Below, in pieces: positions 9,145-17,990 of a stretch of DNA of 64,000 nucleotides. The translations under genes were made by a program, and so were the position numbers. The stretch covers positions 21,587 to 85,586 of the forward strand of contig JAGBPZ010000071.1 in assembly GCA_017633115.1 (NCBI GenBank), given 5' to 3'. Each line of letters starts with the position of its first letter. Within the stretch, counting starts at the first letter, position 1. The stretch comes from Erysipelotrichaceae bacterium (lineage in GTDB: Bacteria > Bacillota_I > Bacilli_A > Erysipelotrichales > Coprobacillaceae). A model generated the notes under the pieces. It was not told the origin of the DNA and made no database searches. It worked only from the letters and a program-made list of their open reading frames with translations.

Positions 9145-10656
9145 TTATCTTTCAACTTCAAACGGTAATTGAGAAATAATATCTTTTTCTTCATCGATGC
9201 CAGGATAAACTTCTAACAGTTTTAGTCCTTTTGGTGTTAGCTGGAAAATACAGCGTTCGGTAATATAAAGGACTTTCTGACCATTTTGGATAGCGCGCTG
9301 TGCTGAGAATGATACACTGGCAACTTTTTTGACGAATTTAGATATCGTTCCTTCCTGATGAATCGTTACGATGCCTTTTTTGCGTGAGACCTTTAAACCT
9401 TTCGTATTAAATGATAAGCAGAAAATGACAGTTGGTGTTTTGGCTGTGATATTGGCAAAACCACCAATACCGGCATAAGCACCAGGACCACGATGCGCAT
9501 TGACGTTACCATACTGGTCAACTTCATAAGCACCCATGAAACAAATATCAAGACCACCATTATCATATAAGTCAAACTGGTTGGCCATATCATAAACAGA
9601 AGCCGCACCAATCATAGCACCAAATGCTTCACCGGATACTGGAAAACCACCAATACCGCCTGATTCAACAGTCAACGTGATACGATCAAGCATACCATTT
9701 TTACGGGCATGACGAGAAACCATTTCTGGTAAGCCAATACCAATATTGACAATGTCATCAACACGTAATTCTTTTGCTGCTCGACGACCAATGATATTTC
9801 CTACCGGATTACGTCTTGTACCTTTAATTGATAAGGAATCAATTTTTTCATTCCAGTTTTCCCACTCATCATATTTGATTTCAAAGCTGCCTGTTAATGC
9901 TTCGTAAGCTTCATTACGCTTTTCCGGTTCAATGACAACGATGGCATCTACTAAGCAACCAGGAATGATCGCATTTCTTGGGCGAGATGGTGTATCAACA
10001 AGACGGTCAACCTGAACAATGACTTTACCGCGATTAGCTTTAACTGCCTGACAAATTGATAAAGCATCACCAGACATAAACTGATCATCATAAGTAATAT
10101 TGCCCTTGCGGTCAGCAGCGGTGCCTTTGATTAAGGCAACAGTGATTTTTGGCAGTTTATAGTAAAGGAATTCTTCACCATCAACCTCAACATATTTCAC
10201 AAGCCCATCATCCATGGATAAACGGTTAATACCTGGGCCCTCTTGTCTTGGATCAACAAATATATCCAGACCAACTTTTGAAAGGCATCCTGGCAAGCCC
10301 CCTGCCTGAGCACGTATAGCATGAGAAATGCATCCTAAAGGCAGATTATAAGCCTCAAAGCGATCTTCCAAGACAAGTTTTTTTGTTGACAACATAGCCC
10401 CAAAATGGCCACAAATCAACTTATCCACAGCGCCATCACGAATGTAGCCTTCGGCATTACGGTTTTCATCCCAGACACCAAAACCAGCACTGGAAATCAT
10501 TGTCAAATGACGAGGTGCCTGCATTTTCTGATAACGACGGTATATAGCTTCATGAAGTTCTACCGGAGATTCAATTCCAACAAAAGAATTGACGCAAATA
10601 CAATCGCCATTGCGAATCATGCGGATAGCTTCATCAGCACTCATAATTTCAAACAT
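9145..10656 (-). CDS. Acyl-CoA:carboxylate CoA-transferase (family I, fused subunits)
   Basis: A 503-residue protein with both halves of a family I CoA-transferase in one chain, as in propionate CoA-transferases and YdiF. The alpha-like half spans about 1-250 and the beta-like half about 290-490. The expected catalytic Glu is residue 331 in LTVESGGIGG, close to its position in YdiF. It would move CoA between short-chain acyl groups and acetate, a common step in gut fermentation. The ATG follows GGAGGGG. It is a single gene with its own promoter (TAGACA, 17 bases, TATAAT). The exact acid substrate is unknown. Confidence 0.88.
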   Translation of the reverse strand: MFEIMSADEAIRMIRNGDCICVNSFVGIESPVELHEAIYRRYQKMQAPRHLTMISSAGFGVWDENRNAEGYIRDGAVDKLICGHFGAMLSTKKLVLEDRFEAYNLPLGCISHAIRAQAGGLPGCLSKVGLDIFVDPRQEGPGINRLSMDDGLVKYVEVDGEEFLYYKLPKITVALIKGTAADRKGNITYDDQFMSGDALSICQAVKANRGKVIVQVDRLVDTPSRPRNAIIPGCLVDAIVVIEPEKRNEAYEALTGSFEIKYDEWENWNEKIDSLSIKGTRRNPVGNIIGRRAAKELRVDDIVNIGIGLPEMVSRHARKNGMLDRITLTVESGGIGGFPVSGEAFGAMIGAASVYDMANQFDLYDNGGLDICFMGAYEVDQYGNVNAHRGPGAYAGIGGFANITAKTPTVIFCLSFNTKGLKVSRKKGIVTIHQEGTISKFVKKVASVSFSAQRAIQNGQKVLYITERCIFQLTPKGLKLLEVYPGIDEEKDIISQLPFEVER

Positions 10657-10699
10657 AATGTTTCCCCTCCATTGGTGTTAAAAACAACACGCACTAAAA

Positions 10700-10728
10700 A
10701 TTATAAGTAAACATTACCGTTTTGTCTA
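10700..10728 (-). promoter_or_regulatory. Promoter of the CoA-transferase gene
   Basis: On the minus strand, TAGACA (10728-10723), a 17-base spacer and TATAAT (10705-10700). Confidence 0.6.
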
Positions 10729-10890
10729 TAATAATTCGCAAAGACCTTAAAATTCTTTTGATTTCACTAAAAAGCACTAAACAATCACCATATAAGCAAT
10801 TTTTTCTAAATATTGAGCTTATTTATCTTGACAAACGTATTTTTAATAATATTCAAACGATTTTAAGCACCAAAAAGTTATTTTATAAAG

Positions 10891-10913
10891 AAAAAACGGC
10901 AGTTTTACTGCCG
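10891..10913 (-). terminator. Intrinsic terminator of the MtlR-like regulator gene
   Basis: CGGCAGT/ACTGCCG stem with a three-base loop; on the minus strand it is followed by six T. Confidence 0.85.
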
Positions 10914-10925
10914 AATCATCTTATT

Positions 10926-13037
10926 TTACGTCATTTCACTGCTGAAATACTTAACTAAAGCCTCTTTTACGTAAGCCTGTGACTTATCCATATCCTGAGC
11001 TTTTAATGACTTCAGGAAGTCCCCTTCTTCAACCAGCATTGATGAGATGCGGCCGATGGACTCCAAGGCGAACATATTATTTTCTGGAACAATCATGACA
11101 ACTGCTCCATCCACTTTGCCCTTATCATTCACAAACTCATTTGTCACCCCAATATAACCAAAGCGCGCCTGAGAGACAACATTGGTGATACAGTGGAACA
11201 AATAAATACCCATATCCTTGATATAAGTATCAAGCAAAACTTCGCGATCAGACATGCCATGATAAATAATCTGATAATCATCAGTATTATGTGCAAATAA
11301 TTGTGCCGCCTGTTTGATCAAATCGTTTTTACTGCGTATATTATCAACTGTATCCAATGTCAAGTGATCTACTATACCTTTAATCTCCAAGCCAAGCTGT
11401 GTCAGCCTGATGACATCTTCATAATTGTAAGAAACTGTCTCTTTAGCTTTTTCACGTGTCAAAGCATTGACAGATTCATTGACAATACGTTCGATTTCAT
11501 TACCAACAAGCAGGCAATCATCAGATTTAAGGATGATATTTTTGACTTGAACAACTGGGAAATCAATATCTAGTGGAGTGGTGGTGACAATCATATCAAT
11601 ACCATCATTCTTTAACTGATCCACATCAATATTAAAAGCTGACATGATTCTGATAACATCAACATTTGAAAATGCTTTCTGCAGACTGGCTGCGAGAATC
11701 TTTGAACTGCCGACCCCTAGTGGACAAACAATTGCGACACCAATCTTTTGGGTGCGCTGTTGTATACGAATCGCTTCAGCAGCAAAATGAAGGGCAATAT
11801 AACCAACATCAGCTTCACGAAGTTCTTTTGGTGAGATCCACTCACGTAAGACCTGACAAGCCGTATCAACGGCTTTGAATAAGTCTGGATAGTTTTCCTT
11901 GAGTTCCCTTGTCTGGCGGTTTTCTTCAACAATATCCAAAGATATACGTTTTTCAACAATACGAATATGGTTGATCAGATCATCACTGAATTTATTATTG
12001 TCGAACTTCAAACCTGTCATTTGTTCAACGACACGAATCATAGAATTGACAACCTGCCATAATTCCATTGACTGACTTGGGTCTTTAAACTGTGACGTAT
12101 CGGTCCAAACACGTGATGAAGCAAGAAACATTGCCATTGCATAAACTTCTGACTGCGGAATTTTAATGTGAAATTTTTCCTCAATCATTGCCATCATCTG
12201 AATAGAAACTGACTGTTCCATCATTGATGATAAGCGGTTTTGTGCTTTTGGCAATTGGGTAATAAATGCACCCTGCTGCATACGGTTAATAGCTAAATCA
12301 TAGCGAAATGCCAGACGAATACGGCCACCATCAGTAAAGTTGACGCGCATTTGTTGCTCTGCGTAGTCAACCAGACTATAAGCAAATTCATAAATATCAG
12401 GTTTCAAAAATGATAACAGTGGATTCTGAGCAACTGCTTTAAAAGCAGTTTCATCATTGAGCATACCTACAGGCACCTGGTCAAAATCACAGAATTTGAA
12501 GATATAATTCATGATGGCCTGGCGAAGATTGTATTCATCACCTTCGATATAGATACCAACACCCTTTTTACGAATAATGACGACATTATAGTCTGCCAAC
12601 CATAAATCCAGTGAATCCAAATCGGCGAAAAGTGTATTTTGCGAAATTCCCAAATGGGTTGTCAAAGCATATGTTTTAATCGGTTCAGACTGATTGAATA
12701 AAGTTCCAAGAATATACTGACGACGTTCATTGCGACTGTAGTCAAATGGTCTTTCGTCGATTTCCAGTAACTCTCTAATGAGTTCCATATTATCCTGATC
12801 TTCATTAATTTGTAGTCCAACACCAGGTTTGTGGTCAAATGAGAAGTCATTCTCATTCATCCATTCCTCAATTCGGGAGATATCTCTAAGAATGGTACGA
12901 TTCGATACTTCCAAACGCTCAGCAATTGTTTTGACGGCAATCGATTTACCTTCAAAACGGGTCAGAATATCAACGATTTCTTTTTGACGTTTTGTCAAAG
13001 CACGATGATGTGAACGTGGTTTTAATATCTGTGCCAT
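10926..13037 (-). CDS. PTS-regulated transcriptional activator (MtlR/LicR type)
   Basis: A 703-residue regulator with the full modular layout: HTH domains (about 10-60 and 105-160), two PRDs (about 205-310 and 315-425), an EIIB-like domain with the phosphorylatable Cys438 in CPLGVGSS, and an EIIA-like domain with a likely active His615 in GIYLFHC. By eye, PRD2 keeps its two His (LINHI at 357, IALHF at 417), while PRD1 has Arg and Met at the matching places, so PRD1 may be insensitive to phosphorylation. Such proteins switch on sugar PTS operons. No PTS permease lies in this window, so its target is elsewhere. The ribosome binding site is AAAGGAGGG. Confidence 0.88.
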   Translation of the reverse strand: MAQILKPRSHHRALTKRQKEIVDILTRFEGKSIAVKTIAERLEVSNRTILRDISRIEEWMNENDFSFDHKPGVGLQINEDQDNMELIRELLEIDERPFDYSRNERRQYILGTLFNQSEPIKTYALTTHLGISQNTLFADLDSLDLWLADYNVVIIRKKGVGIYIEGDEYNLRQAIMNYIFKFCDFDQVPVGMLNDETAFKAVAQNPLLSFLKPDIYEFAYSLVDYAEQQMRVNFTDGGRIRLAFRYDLAINRMQQGAFITQLPKAQNRLSSMMEQSVSIQMMAMIEEKFHIKIPQSEVYAMAMFLASSRVWTDTSQFKDPSQSMELWQVVNSMIRVVEQMTGLKFDNNKFSDDLINHIRIVEKRISLDIVEENRQTRELKENYPDLFKAVDTACQVLREWISPKELREADVGYIALHFAAEAIRIQQRTQKIGVAIVCPLGVGSSKILAASLQKAFSNVDVIRIMSAFNIDVDQLKNDGIDMIVTTTPLDIDFPVVQVKNIILKSDDCLLVGNEIERIVNESVNALTREKAKETVSYNYEDVIRLTQLGLEIKGIVDHLTLDTVDNIRSKNDLIKQAAQLFAHNTDDYQIIYHGMSDREVLLDTYIKDMGIYLFHCITNVVSQARFGYIGVTNEFVNDKGKVDGAVVMIVPENNMFALESIGRISSMLVEEGDFLKSLKAQDMDKSQAYVKEALVKYFSSEMT

Positions 13038-13086
13038 ACTCGATTTCCCTCCTTTCCTTTATGTTTGATGATTTTGGGTCAATTCT

Positions 13087-14061
13087 TTATTGAGCTTTAA
13101 TCAGGCCTACTAATTCGTGAGGACGATAAAGTTCTTCCAAATAAGTAACATCATCTTGTGACAATTTCAAATCACAAGCTTTAATTGCCTGATCAAAATG
13201 GTTCATTTTTGTTGCGCCTACGATTGGTGCGGTGACACCTTTTGCGTAATGCCATGCAAGTGCCACTTCACTCATCGAGACATGATATTTGTTGGCAATT
13301 TCAGCCACACGATCAACAATCAGAATATCACTATCTTTGGTACTGTCATACTTTTCAATCGCAATCTGATCAGTCTTATTGCGAAGCGTACCACTATCCC
13401 ATCCCAGGTGTGCTAAATGACCAGCCGCTAATGGTGAAAATGGAATCAAAGACATCCCAAACTGGCGACACACTGGAATCAGTTCGCGTTCATCTTCACG
13501 GTATAACAGGTTGTAATGATTCTGCATTGTTGAAAACTGTGTCCAGCCATGTTCTTTAGCTATATTTTGCATATTATGCAACTGATAGCCATACATTGCA
13601 GAAGCACCTAAAGCGCGGACTTTTCCTGCTTTGACAAGCGAATCTAAAGCTGCCATAGTTTCTTCTATTGGGGTGTTATAGTCAAAACGATGGATTTGAT
13701 ATAAATCGACATAATCAAGACCTAGACGTTCCAATGAACCATCGATTTCTCTTAAAATGGCTTCTTTTTTGAGGTTGCCCTCATTAAAGAAAACTTTTGT
13801 GGCAACAACGATTCGATCACGAGGAATAGCTAAATCTTTGAGTGCTTTACCGATAAATTGTTCACTTGTCCCTTTAGCATAGTTATTAGATGTATCAATA
13901 AAGTTCACACCCATATCATAAGCATGAGCAATCATTTCTGTTGTTTCATGCTGTGACAATAGCCATTGATGACCACCTTTGATATGTTCACCAAAAGACA
14001 AACCACCAATACACAGGCGTGAAACTTCAATATCAGTTTGACCTAATTTGGCATATTTCAT
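13087..14061 (-). CDS. Aldo/keto reductase
   Basis: A 324-residue NADPH-dependent TIM-barrel oxidoreductase. The catalytic tetrad is visible: Asp in NFIDTSNNYAKG with its Tyr, Lys in ATKVFF, and His in YQIHRFD. The C-terminal cofactor motif is PIVGATKMNHFDQA. It resembles the YghZ/IolS branch. It has an AGGAGG site and starts two bases after an ASCH gene ends, so PsiE-like, ASCH and reductase genes form one leftward operon. Carbonyl detoxification is plausible but the substrate is not known. Confidence 0.9.
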   Translation of the reverse strand: MKYAKLGQTDIEVSRLCIGGLSFGEHIKGGHQWLLSQHETTEMIAHAYDMGVNFIDTSNNYAKGTSEQFIGKALKDLAIPRDRIVVATKVFFNEGNLKKEAILREIDGSLERLGLDYVDLYQIHRFDYNTPIEETMAALDSLVKAGKVRALGASAMYGYQLHNMQNIAKEHGWTQFSTMQNHYNLLYREDERELIPVCRQFGMSLIPFSPLAAGHLAHLGWDSGTLRNKTDQIAIEKYDSTKDSDILIVDRVAEIANKYHVSMSEVALAWHYAKGVTAPIVGATKMNHFDQAIKACDLKLSQDDVTYLEELYRPHELVGLIKAQ

Positions 14062-14063
14062 CT

Positions 14064-14408
14064 TTATTGCCTCCTGATTTCAATACCTAAAACACCATAA
14101 TGTCGCTGCTTTTCTGGTGTATAGTAACGATCCATATCATGTGGTGATGCATCCTTAATTGTTTCCGAATCATAGCCACATTGAAGCAGCGGTAAATCAC
14201 TATATAACGCTTCAAACGTCGGATAATGATGGAGGGCTATGACTTGTACATGAATTGTTTGTGAAGGATCATCTTTAAGGCTAAAAATAATCTCATCCCC
14301 AACCTTGATTTGTGAACGCTTCTCATCGTTTAGTCGCAGTTCAATCGTTTTCTGACCACTTTTGATCATCTTGAAAGGATGGTCAAACAACGTCATATTA
14401 TGCGTCAT
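14064..14408 (-). CDS. ASCH domain protein
   Basis: A 114-residue protein with the ASCH signature: MIKSGQKTIELRLNDEKR, then GDEIIFS. ASCH is a PUA-like RNA- or nucleotide-binding fold; some small members hydrolyse acetylated cytidine or bind RNA. The exact role here is unknown. The start has GGAG nine bases upstream and overlaps the preceding PsiE-like gene by 11 bases, which implies coupled translation. Confidence 0.8.
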   Translation of the reverse strand: MTHNMTLFDHPFKMIKSGQKTIELRLNDEKRSQIKVGDEIIFSLKDDPSQTIHVQVIALHHYPTFEALYSDLPLLQCGYDSETIKDASPHDMDRYYTPEKQRHYGVLGIEIRRQ

Positions 14409-14874
14409 TCTTATCTCCAGCTGTTACTACTTTGACTTCATTACCACTCTTTTTAAGATTTGTTTCAATTTGATCATCAAGAGCAAAGCGACGCACAAAC
14501 ATCAGAATCGCGATACAGGCAATTGAAATCAACATATTAACCGCATTTTCATGATCAACGATCAAACCTCTGGCAATCGCAAAGACTAATACTTCGACAA
14601 CGCTCATCATTGAATGCTTGATCAGCATTCTGACAAATTCAACGATAATGATCAATGAGAAGCAGAATTCAAGCAGTTCATGGAAGCTTTCCGTGGTCGC
14701 TGGCATATTGGCGGCCATTGTGATTTGGCCTAAGAGTCTAACACTCCAGAAGAAGACGACGATACCTAAAAATGTCGCAATGATAATTTCAATAATATGG
14801 GTGCCTGTCATCAACAAATCAATCGCATGCATTTGTAGATATTTAAGCACCTGTTTAAATTTTTTATAAAGCAC
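14398..14874 (-). CDS. PsiE-like membrane protein
   Basis: A 158-residue integral membrane protein with about four hydrophobic segments and the PsiE-like stretch VEVLVFAIARGLIVDH. I chose the GTG start at 14874 because AAAGAGGTG sits six bases upstream; a GTG at 14910 in the same frame has no site. The charged C-terminal tail is cytoplasmic. PsiE is phosphate-starvation induced in E. coli but its function is unknown. It is the first gene of the group with ASCH and aldo/keto reductase genes. Confidence 0.68.
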   Translation of the reverse strand: MLYKKFKQVLKYLQMHAIDLLMTGTHIIEIIIATFLGIVVFFWSVRLLGQITMAANMPATTESFHELLEFCFSLIIIVEFVRMLIKHSMMSVVEVLVFAIARGLIVDHENAVNMLISIACIAILMFVRRFALDDQIETNLKKSGNEVKVVTAGDKNDA

Positions 14875-14924
14875 TACTCTCACCTCTTTTTCTAGAGTAA
14901 CATATTTCACATGTTTTGCCTATA

Positions 14925-14960
14925 AATAAACCCCAATCCACAAAAGGATTGGGGTTTATT
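14925..14960 (-). terminator. Long hairpin terminator between tex and the PsiE-like gene
   Basis: A perfect 15-pair stem (AATAAACCCCAATCC and its complement) with a six-base loop, starting two bases after the tex stop. The T-run is weak and comes from the stem end, but stem strength is high. Confidence 0.78.
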
Positions 14961-14962
14961 GT

Positions 14963-17110
14963 TTAAACAAGTGGGTCAATCATACTCAAAGCAACACGCT
15001 TTTTCGCTAAATCAACACCTATGACCCAGACATTAACGATATCACCGACATTGACAACATCCAGTGGATGGTTCACTTTTTTAGCTGCCAGTTTAGAACG
15101 ATGGACAAGGCCATCATTTTTTAAGCCGATATCTACAAAAGCACCAAAATCAACAACGTTACGGACAACACCCTCAAGCATCATTCCTTCTTTAAGGTCT
15201 TCAATCGTCAAGATATCTGATTTAAGGACTGGAGCATCATATTCATCACGGGGACTGCGATGTGGTGACATAAAGGCATCAATCAAATCTTCTACAAGAT
15301 AGTGATCCATATTCAAATCCTTCATGACCTTTGTCTGATCAACCATTGACAATGTCTTTTTCATTTCGTCACTGCCGATGGCATCTATTGTCATATCGAC
15401 ATAGTCAAGCAGTTTCAACGCATCCTGATAGTTATCAGGGTGAATTGGCGTTTCATCAAGCTTATTGCTGCCATCAAGGATTCTCAGAAATCCAACTGAC
15501 TGTTCAAAACTCTTTGGTCCTAGTTTTGGTACCTTTTTGATCTGGTTACGATTCGTATAGGCACCATTGGCTTCACGGTAATTGACAATATTTTTGGCAG
15601 TTGTGCTGTTTAAACCAGACACATATTGAAGCAGTGACGGTGAAGCGGTATTGATATTGACGCCTACCTGATTGACAACTTTTTCAACCACGAAGTCAAG
15701 CTGTTCACCTAAACGTTTCTGATTCATATCATGCTGATACTGACCAACAGAAATAGCCTTTGGTTCAATTTTGACCAGTTCTGATAATGGGTCCTGTAAA
15801 CGACGGCCAATTGAAACTGCCGAACGTTCTTCAACCTGATAATCCGGAAATTCTTCTTTCGCAATAGCACTGGCTGAATAAACAGAAGCACCAGCTTCAG
15901 AAACGATGGTATATTGAACTGGTAAGCCATAACGCTTGATCAGTTTGGCAATAAAGGCTTCGGTTTCTCTGGAAGCCGTACCATTACCGATCGCAATCAA
16001 TTCAATATGATAGTCTTTGATCATTGACAGTAGCACATGTTCATCACGGGTATAATCTTTTTTCGGAATCGTGATATACACTTTATCGATAGCCAAAACT
16101 TTGCCAGTAGGGTCGAGGGCAGCAAGTTTACAGCCTGTTCTAAAGGCTGGGTCAACACCTAAAACGTAGCGATCCTTCATCGGTGGTTGCAGTAACAGCT
16201 TTTCCAGATTGCGGGAAAAGACAACAAGTGAAGCAGCTTCGGCTCTGTCTGTCAAATCGTGACGTACTTCACGTTCTATAGAAGGCAAAATAAGACGTTT
16301 TAAAGCATCTTTGACACAATCACTTATAAATGGCTTCACACATGTTGAACGATTCCAAATCAGCCCTTTAAGGATAAAATCGTGAAGACGATCTTCATCA
16401 ACACTGACACTGACATTCAATACTTTCTCTTTTTCACCACGATTGATGGCAAGCACACGATGGTCAGGAATAAATTTTACACGCTCACTGTGGTCATAAT
16501 ACATCTCATAAATCTGCTTTTCATCTTCAGCATTGCGTTTAAGAGACGTATTGATCATGCCTCCGGAAAACATCTGACGTTTGACATGTTGACGGAATTT
16601 CGCATTATCGGCAATACTTTCAGCAATAATATCCTGAGCACCCTGAATGGCCTGTTCAAGAGTCAAATCGTCTTTGACATAGTCCTGAGCAAACCCTTCT
16701 ACGCTGCCATAACGGGGATAGGTCATAATGAAATCAGCAAGCGGTTGTAAGCCGGCGGCTTTAGCGACCGTTGCTCTGGTTTTCTTCTTTTCTTTATAAG
16801 GACGATAATAGTCTTCAACAACAGAAAGCTGATCAGCTTTTAAGATCTGATTCTTCAATTCCGCTGTCATCATTCCTTTTTCTTCGATCAGACGAATGAC
16901 GTCTTCTTTACGCTGCTGTAAATGGACGCTATATTCATAAACACTGTTGATTTCACGAATTTGATCTTCGTTCAAGCCACCAGTACGTTCTTTACGGTAA
17001 CGAGCAATAAAAGGTACAGTAGCTCCTTCTTTAAGTAAATCTAATACAGCGCTAACCTGCTGGTCTTTTAAATGAAGTGTTTGCGCTGTCTGGTGAATCA
17101 TTTGATCCAT
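14963..17110 (-). CDS. tex: Tex family transcription accessory protein
   Basis: A 715-residue Tex protein with the family domain order: N-terminal helical Tex core, YqgF-like nuclease fold (VLGVDPAFRTGCKLAALD near 325), helix-hairpin-helix motifs (VGVNINTASPSLLQYVSG and the IKKVPKLGPKSF region), and a C-terminal S1 RNA-binding domain (GVVRNVVDFGAFVDIGLKND). Tex binds nucleic acid and assists transcription, and is nearly universal in Bacillota. The ATG is behind AAGGAG. It is a single gene between two hairpins. Confidence 0.95.
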   Translation of the reverse strand: MDQMIHQTAQTLHLKDQQVSAVLDLLKEGATVPFIARYRKERTGGLNEDQIREINSVYEYSVHLQQRKEDVIRLIEEKGMMTAELKNQILKADQLSVVEDYYRPYKEKKKTRATVAKAAGLQPLADFIMTYPRYGSVEGFAQDYVKDDLTLEQAIQGAQDIIAESIADNAKFRQHVKRQMFSGGMINTSLKRNAEDEKQIYEMYYDHSERVKFIPDHRVLAINRGEKEKVLNVSVSVDEDRLHDFILKGLIWNRSTCVKPFISDCVKDALKRLILPSIEREVRHDLTDRAEAASLVVFSRNLEKLLLQPPMKDRYVLGVDPAFRTGCKLAALDPTGKVLAIDKVYITIPKKDYTRDEHVLLSMIKDYHIELIAIGNGTASRETEAFIAKLIKRYGLPVQYTIVSEAGASVYSASAIAKEEFPDYQVEERSAVSIGRRLQDPLSELVKIEPKAISVGQYQHDMNQKRLGEQLDFVVEKVVNQVGVNINTASPSLLQYVSGLNSTTAKNIVNYREANGAYTNRNQIKKVPKLGPKSFEQSVGFLRILDGSNKLDETPIHPDNYQDALKLLDYVDMTIDAIGSDEMKKTLSMVDQTKVMKDLNMDHYLVEDLIDAFMSPHRSPRDEYDAPVLKSDILTIEDLKEGMMLEGVVRNVVDFGAFVDIGLKNDGLVHRSKLAAKKVNHPLDVVNVGDIVNVWVIGVDLAKKRVALSMIDPLV

Positions 17111-17242
17111 AAAGTCTCTCCTTGTAAAACGGTGTATTAGAAAAAAATAGGCCCTGATTCAATTGATCAGGAACATCTACCACTATACCATAAATATGGC
17201 AAAAAGTAAGGCTTTAATCGGTTGTTTCAAATATTGAACAAA

Positions 17243-17273
17243 AAGTCTTAAGGACTTTTTGCCCTTAAGACTT
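17243..17273 (-). terminator. Intrinsic terminator of the VWA gene, with two overlapping hairpins
   Basis: AAGTCTTAAGG (17243-17253) and CCTTAAGACTT (17263-17273) form an 11-pair stem followed by TTTTTGTT on the minus strand. A second, shorter stem AAAAAGTC/GACTTTTT uses the same bases. A further small hairpin (17153-17171) lies closer to tex. Confidence 0.75.
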
Positions 17274-17279
17274 GATTGG

Positions 17280-17906
17280 TTATGAACGGTTTTTAAAATC
17301 TTCATCGATATCATCACACCATGAAGCATCAATATCACCGGTGAAACGATAATTTCTCACTGCTCTTTCTAGAGTTGCATAGTTTAAAGCGACACCCTTA
17401 CTGTCATTATGGAACTGAGCAGCACGGTCGGCTTTAATCCCCATACGTCCTGCCTCTTTGGCGGCATCGATATTAGCACCCAGAAAAATAAATTCCCAGC
17501 CTTCTTCTTTCTTCTGATCAATCAATTTAGCGACCATTTCATAAGAATAATGTCTTGATGCATTTTCATAGCCATCTGTCATAATGACAACGATGGTATT
17601 GTCTGGTTTTTCAACATGCTTTTGAATTAAATCAATATCTCTGATGGTGAAGCCTACAGCATCTAACAGAGCCGTTGTACCTCTGACATAATAATCATCT
17701 GCGGTTAAAGGTTTGACCTTGTCAATAGTGAGACGATCATGGATTTTCATGATATCATGATCAAATAAAATGGTCGTAACAAAGGCTTGACCCTCAATAT
17801 CTTTCTGTTTGGTAATAAAACTGTTGTAACCACCAATAGTATCATTTTCTAAACCTGCCATAGAACCACTGCGGTCTAAGATCATAATAATTTCTGTTGC
17901 TTTCAT
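17280..17906 (-). CDS. VWA domain protein with intact MIDAS
   Basis: A 208-residue cytosolic von Willebrand A domain. The metal site DRSGSMAG is near residue 10, with RGTTALLDAVG and VVIMTDGYENASRH supplying the other MIDAS positions. No signal peptide or membrane segment. The ATG follows AAGGAGGAAC; the longer in-frame start 25 codons upstream overlaps a terminator hairpin. Short VWA proteins of this type are common in tellurite/chemical-stress (Ter-like) gene groups, and the next gene upstream is a macro-domain protein, which fits that theme. A hairpin with a T-run (17951-17990) lies between the two genes, so read-through may be regulated. Confidence 0.85.
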   Translation of the reverse strand: MKATEIIMILDRSGSMAGLENDTIGGYNSFITKQKDIEGQAFVTTILFDHDIMKIHDRLTIDKVKPLTADDYYVRGTTALLDAVGFTIRDIDLIQKHVEKPDNTIVVIMTDGYENASRHYSYEMVAKLIDQKKEEGWEFIFLGANIDAAKEAGRMGIKADRAAQFHNDSKGVALNYATLERAVRNYRFTGDIDASWCDDIDEDFKNRS

Positions 17907-17950
17907 TGTTTGTTCCTCCTTCAATTGACAACTATAATTTACCGCATCAG

Positions 17951-17990
17951 AGATAAAAAAAGGTCGCTTTAAAAGCGACATTTTTTATCT
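17951..17990 (-). terminator. Hairpin between the macro-domain and VWA genes
   Basis: GTCGCTT/AAGCGAC stem with a three-base loop, extended by AGATAAAAAA/TTTTTTATCT arms. On the minus strand the stem is followed by CTTTTTTTATC. It could end the macro transcript or act as a partial attenuator before the VWA gene. Confidence 0.72.

Noticed and set aside
10722..10958. 78-codon rightward frame between the CoA-transferase and MtlR-like genes
   Set aside because: It crosses a terminator hairpin and the end of the next gene, has no ribosome binding site and has Lys/Ile/Leu-heavy A/T composition.
17153..17171. Palindrome CCTGAT-N7-ATCAGG upstream of tex as an operator
   Set aside because: On the minus strand it is followed by a T-run, so a minor terminator is the simpler reading.
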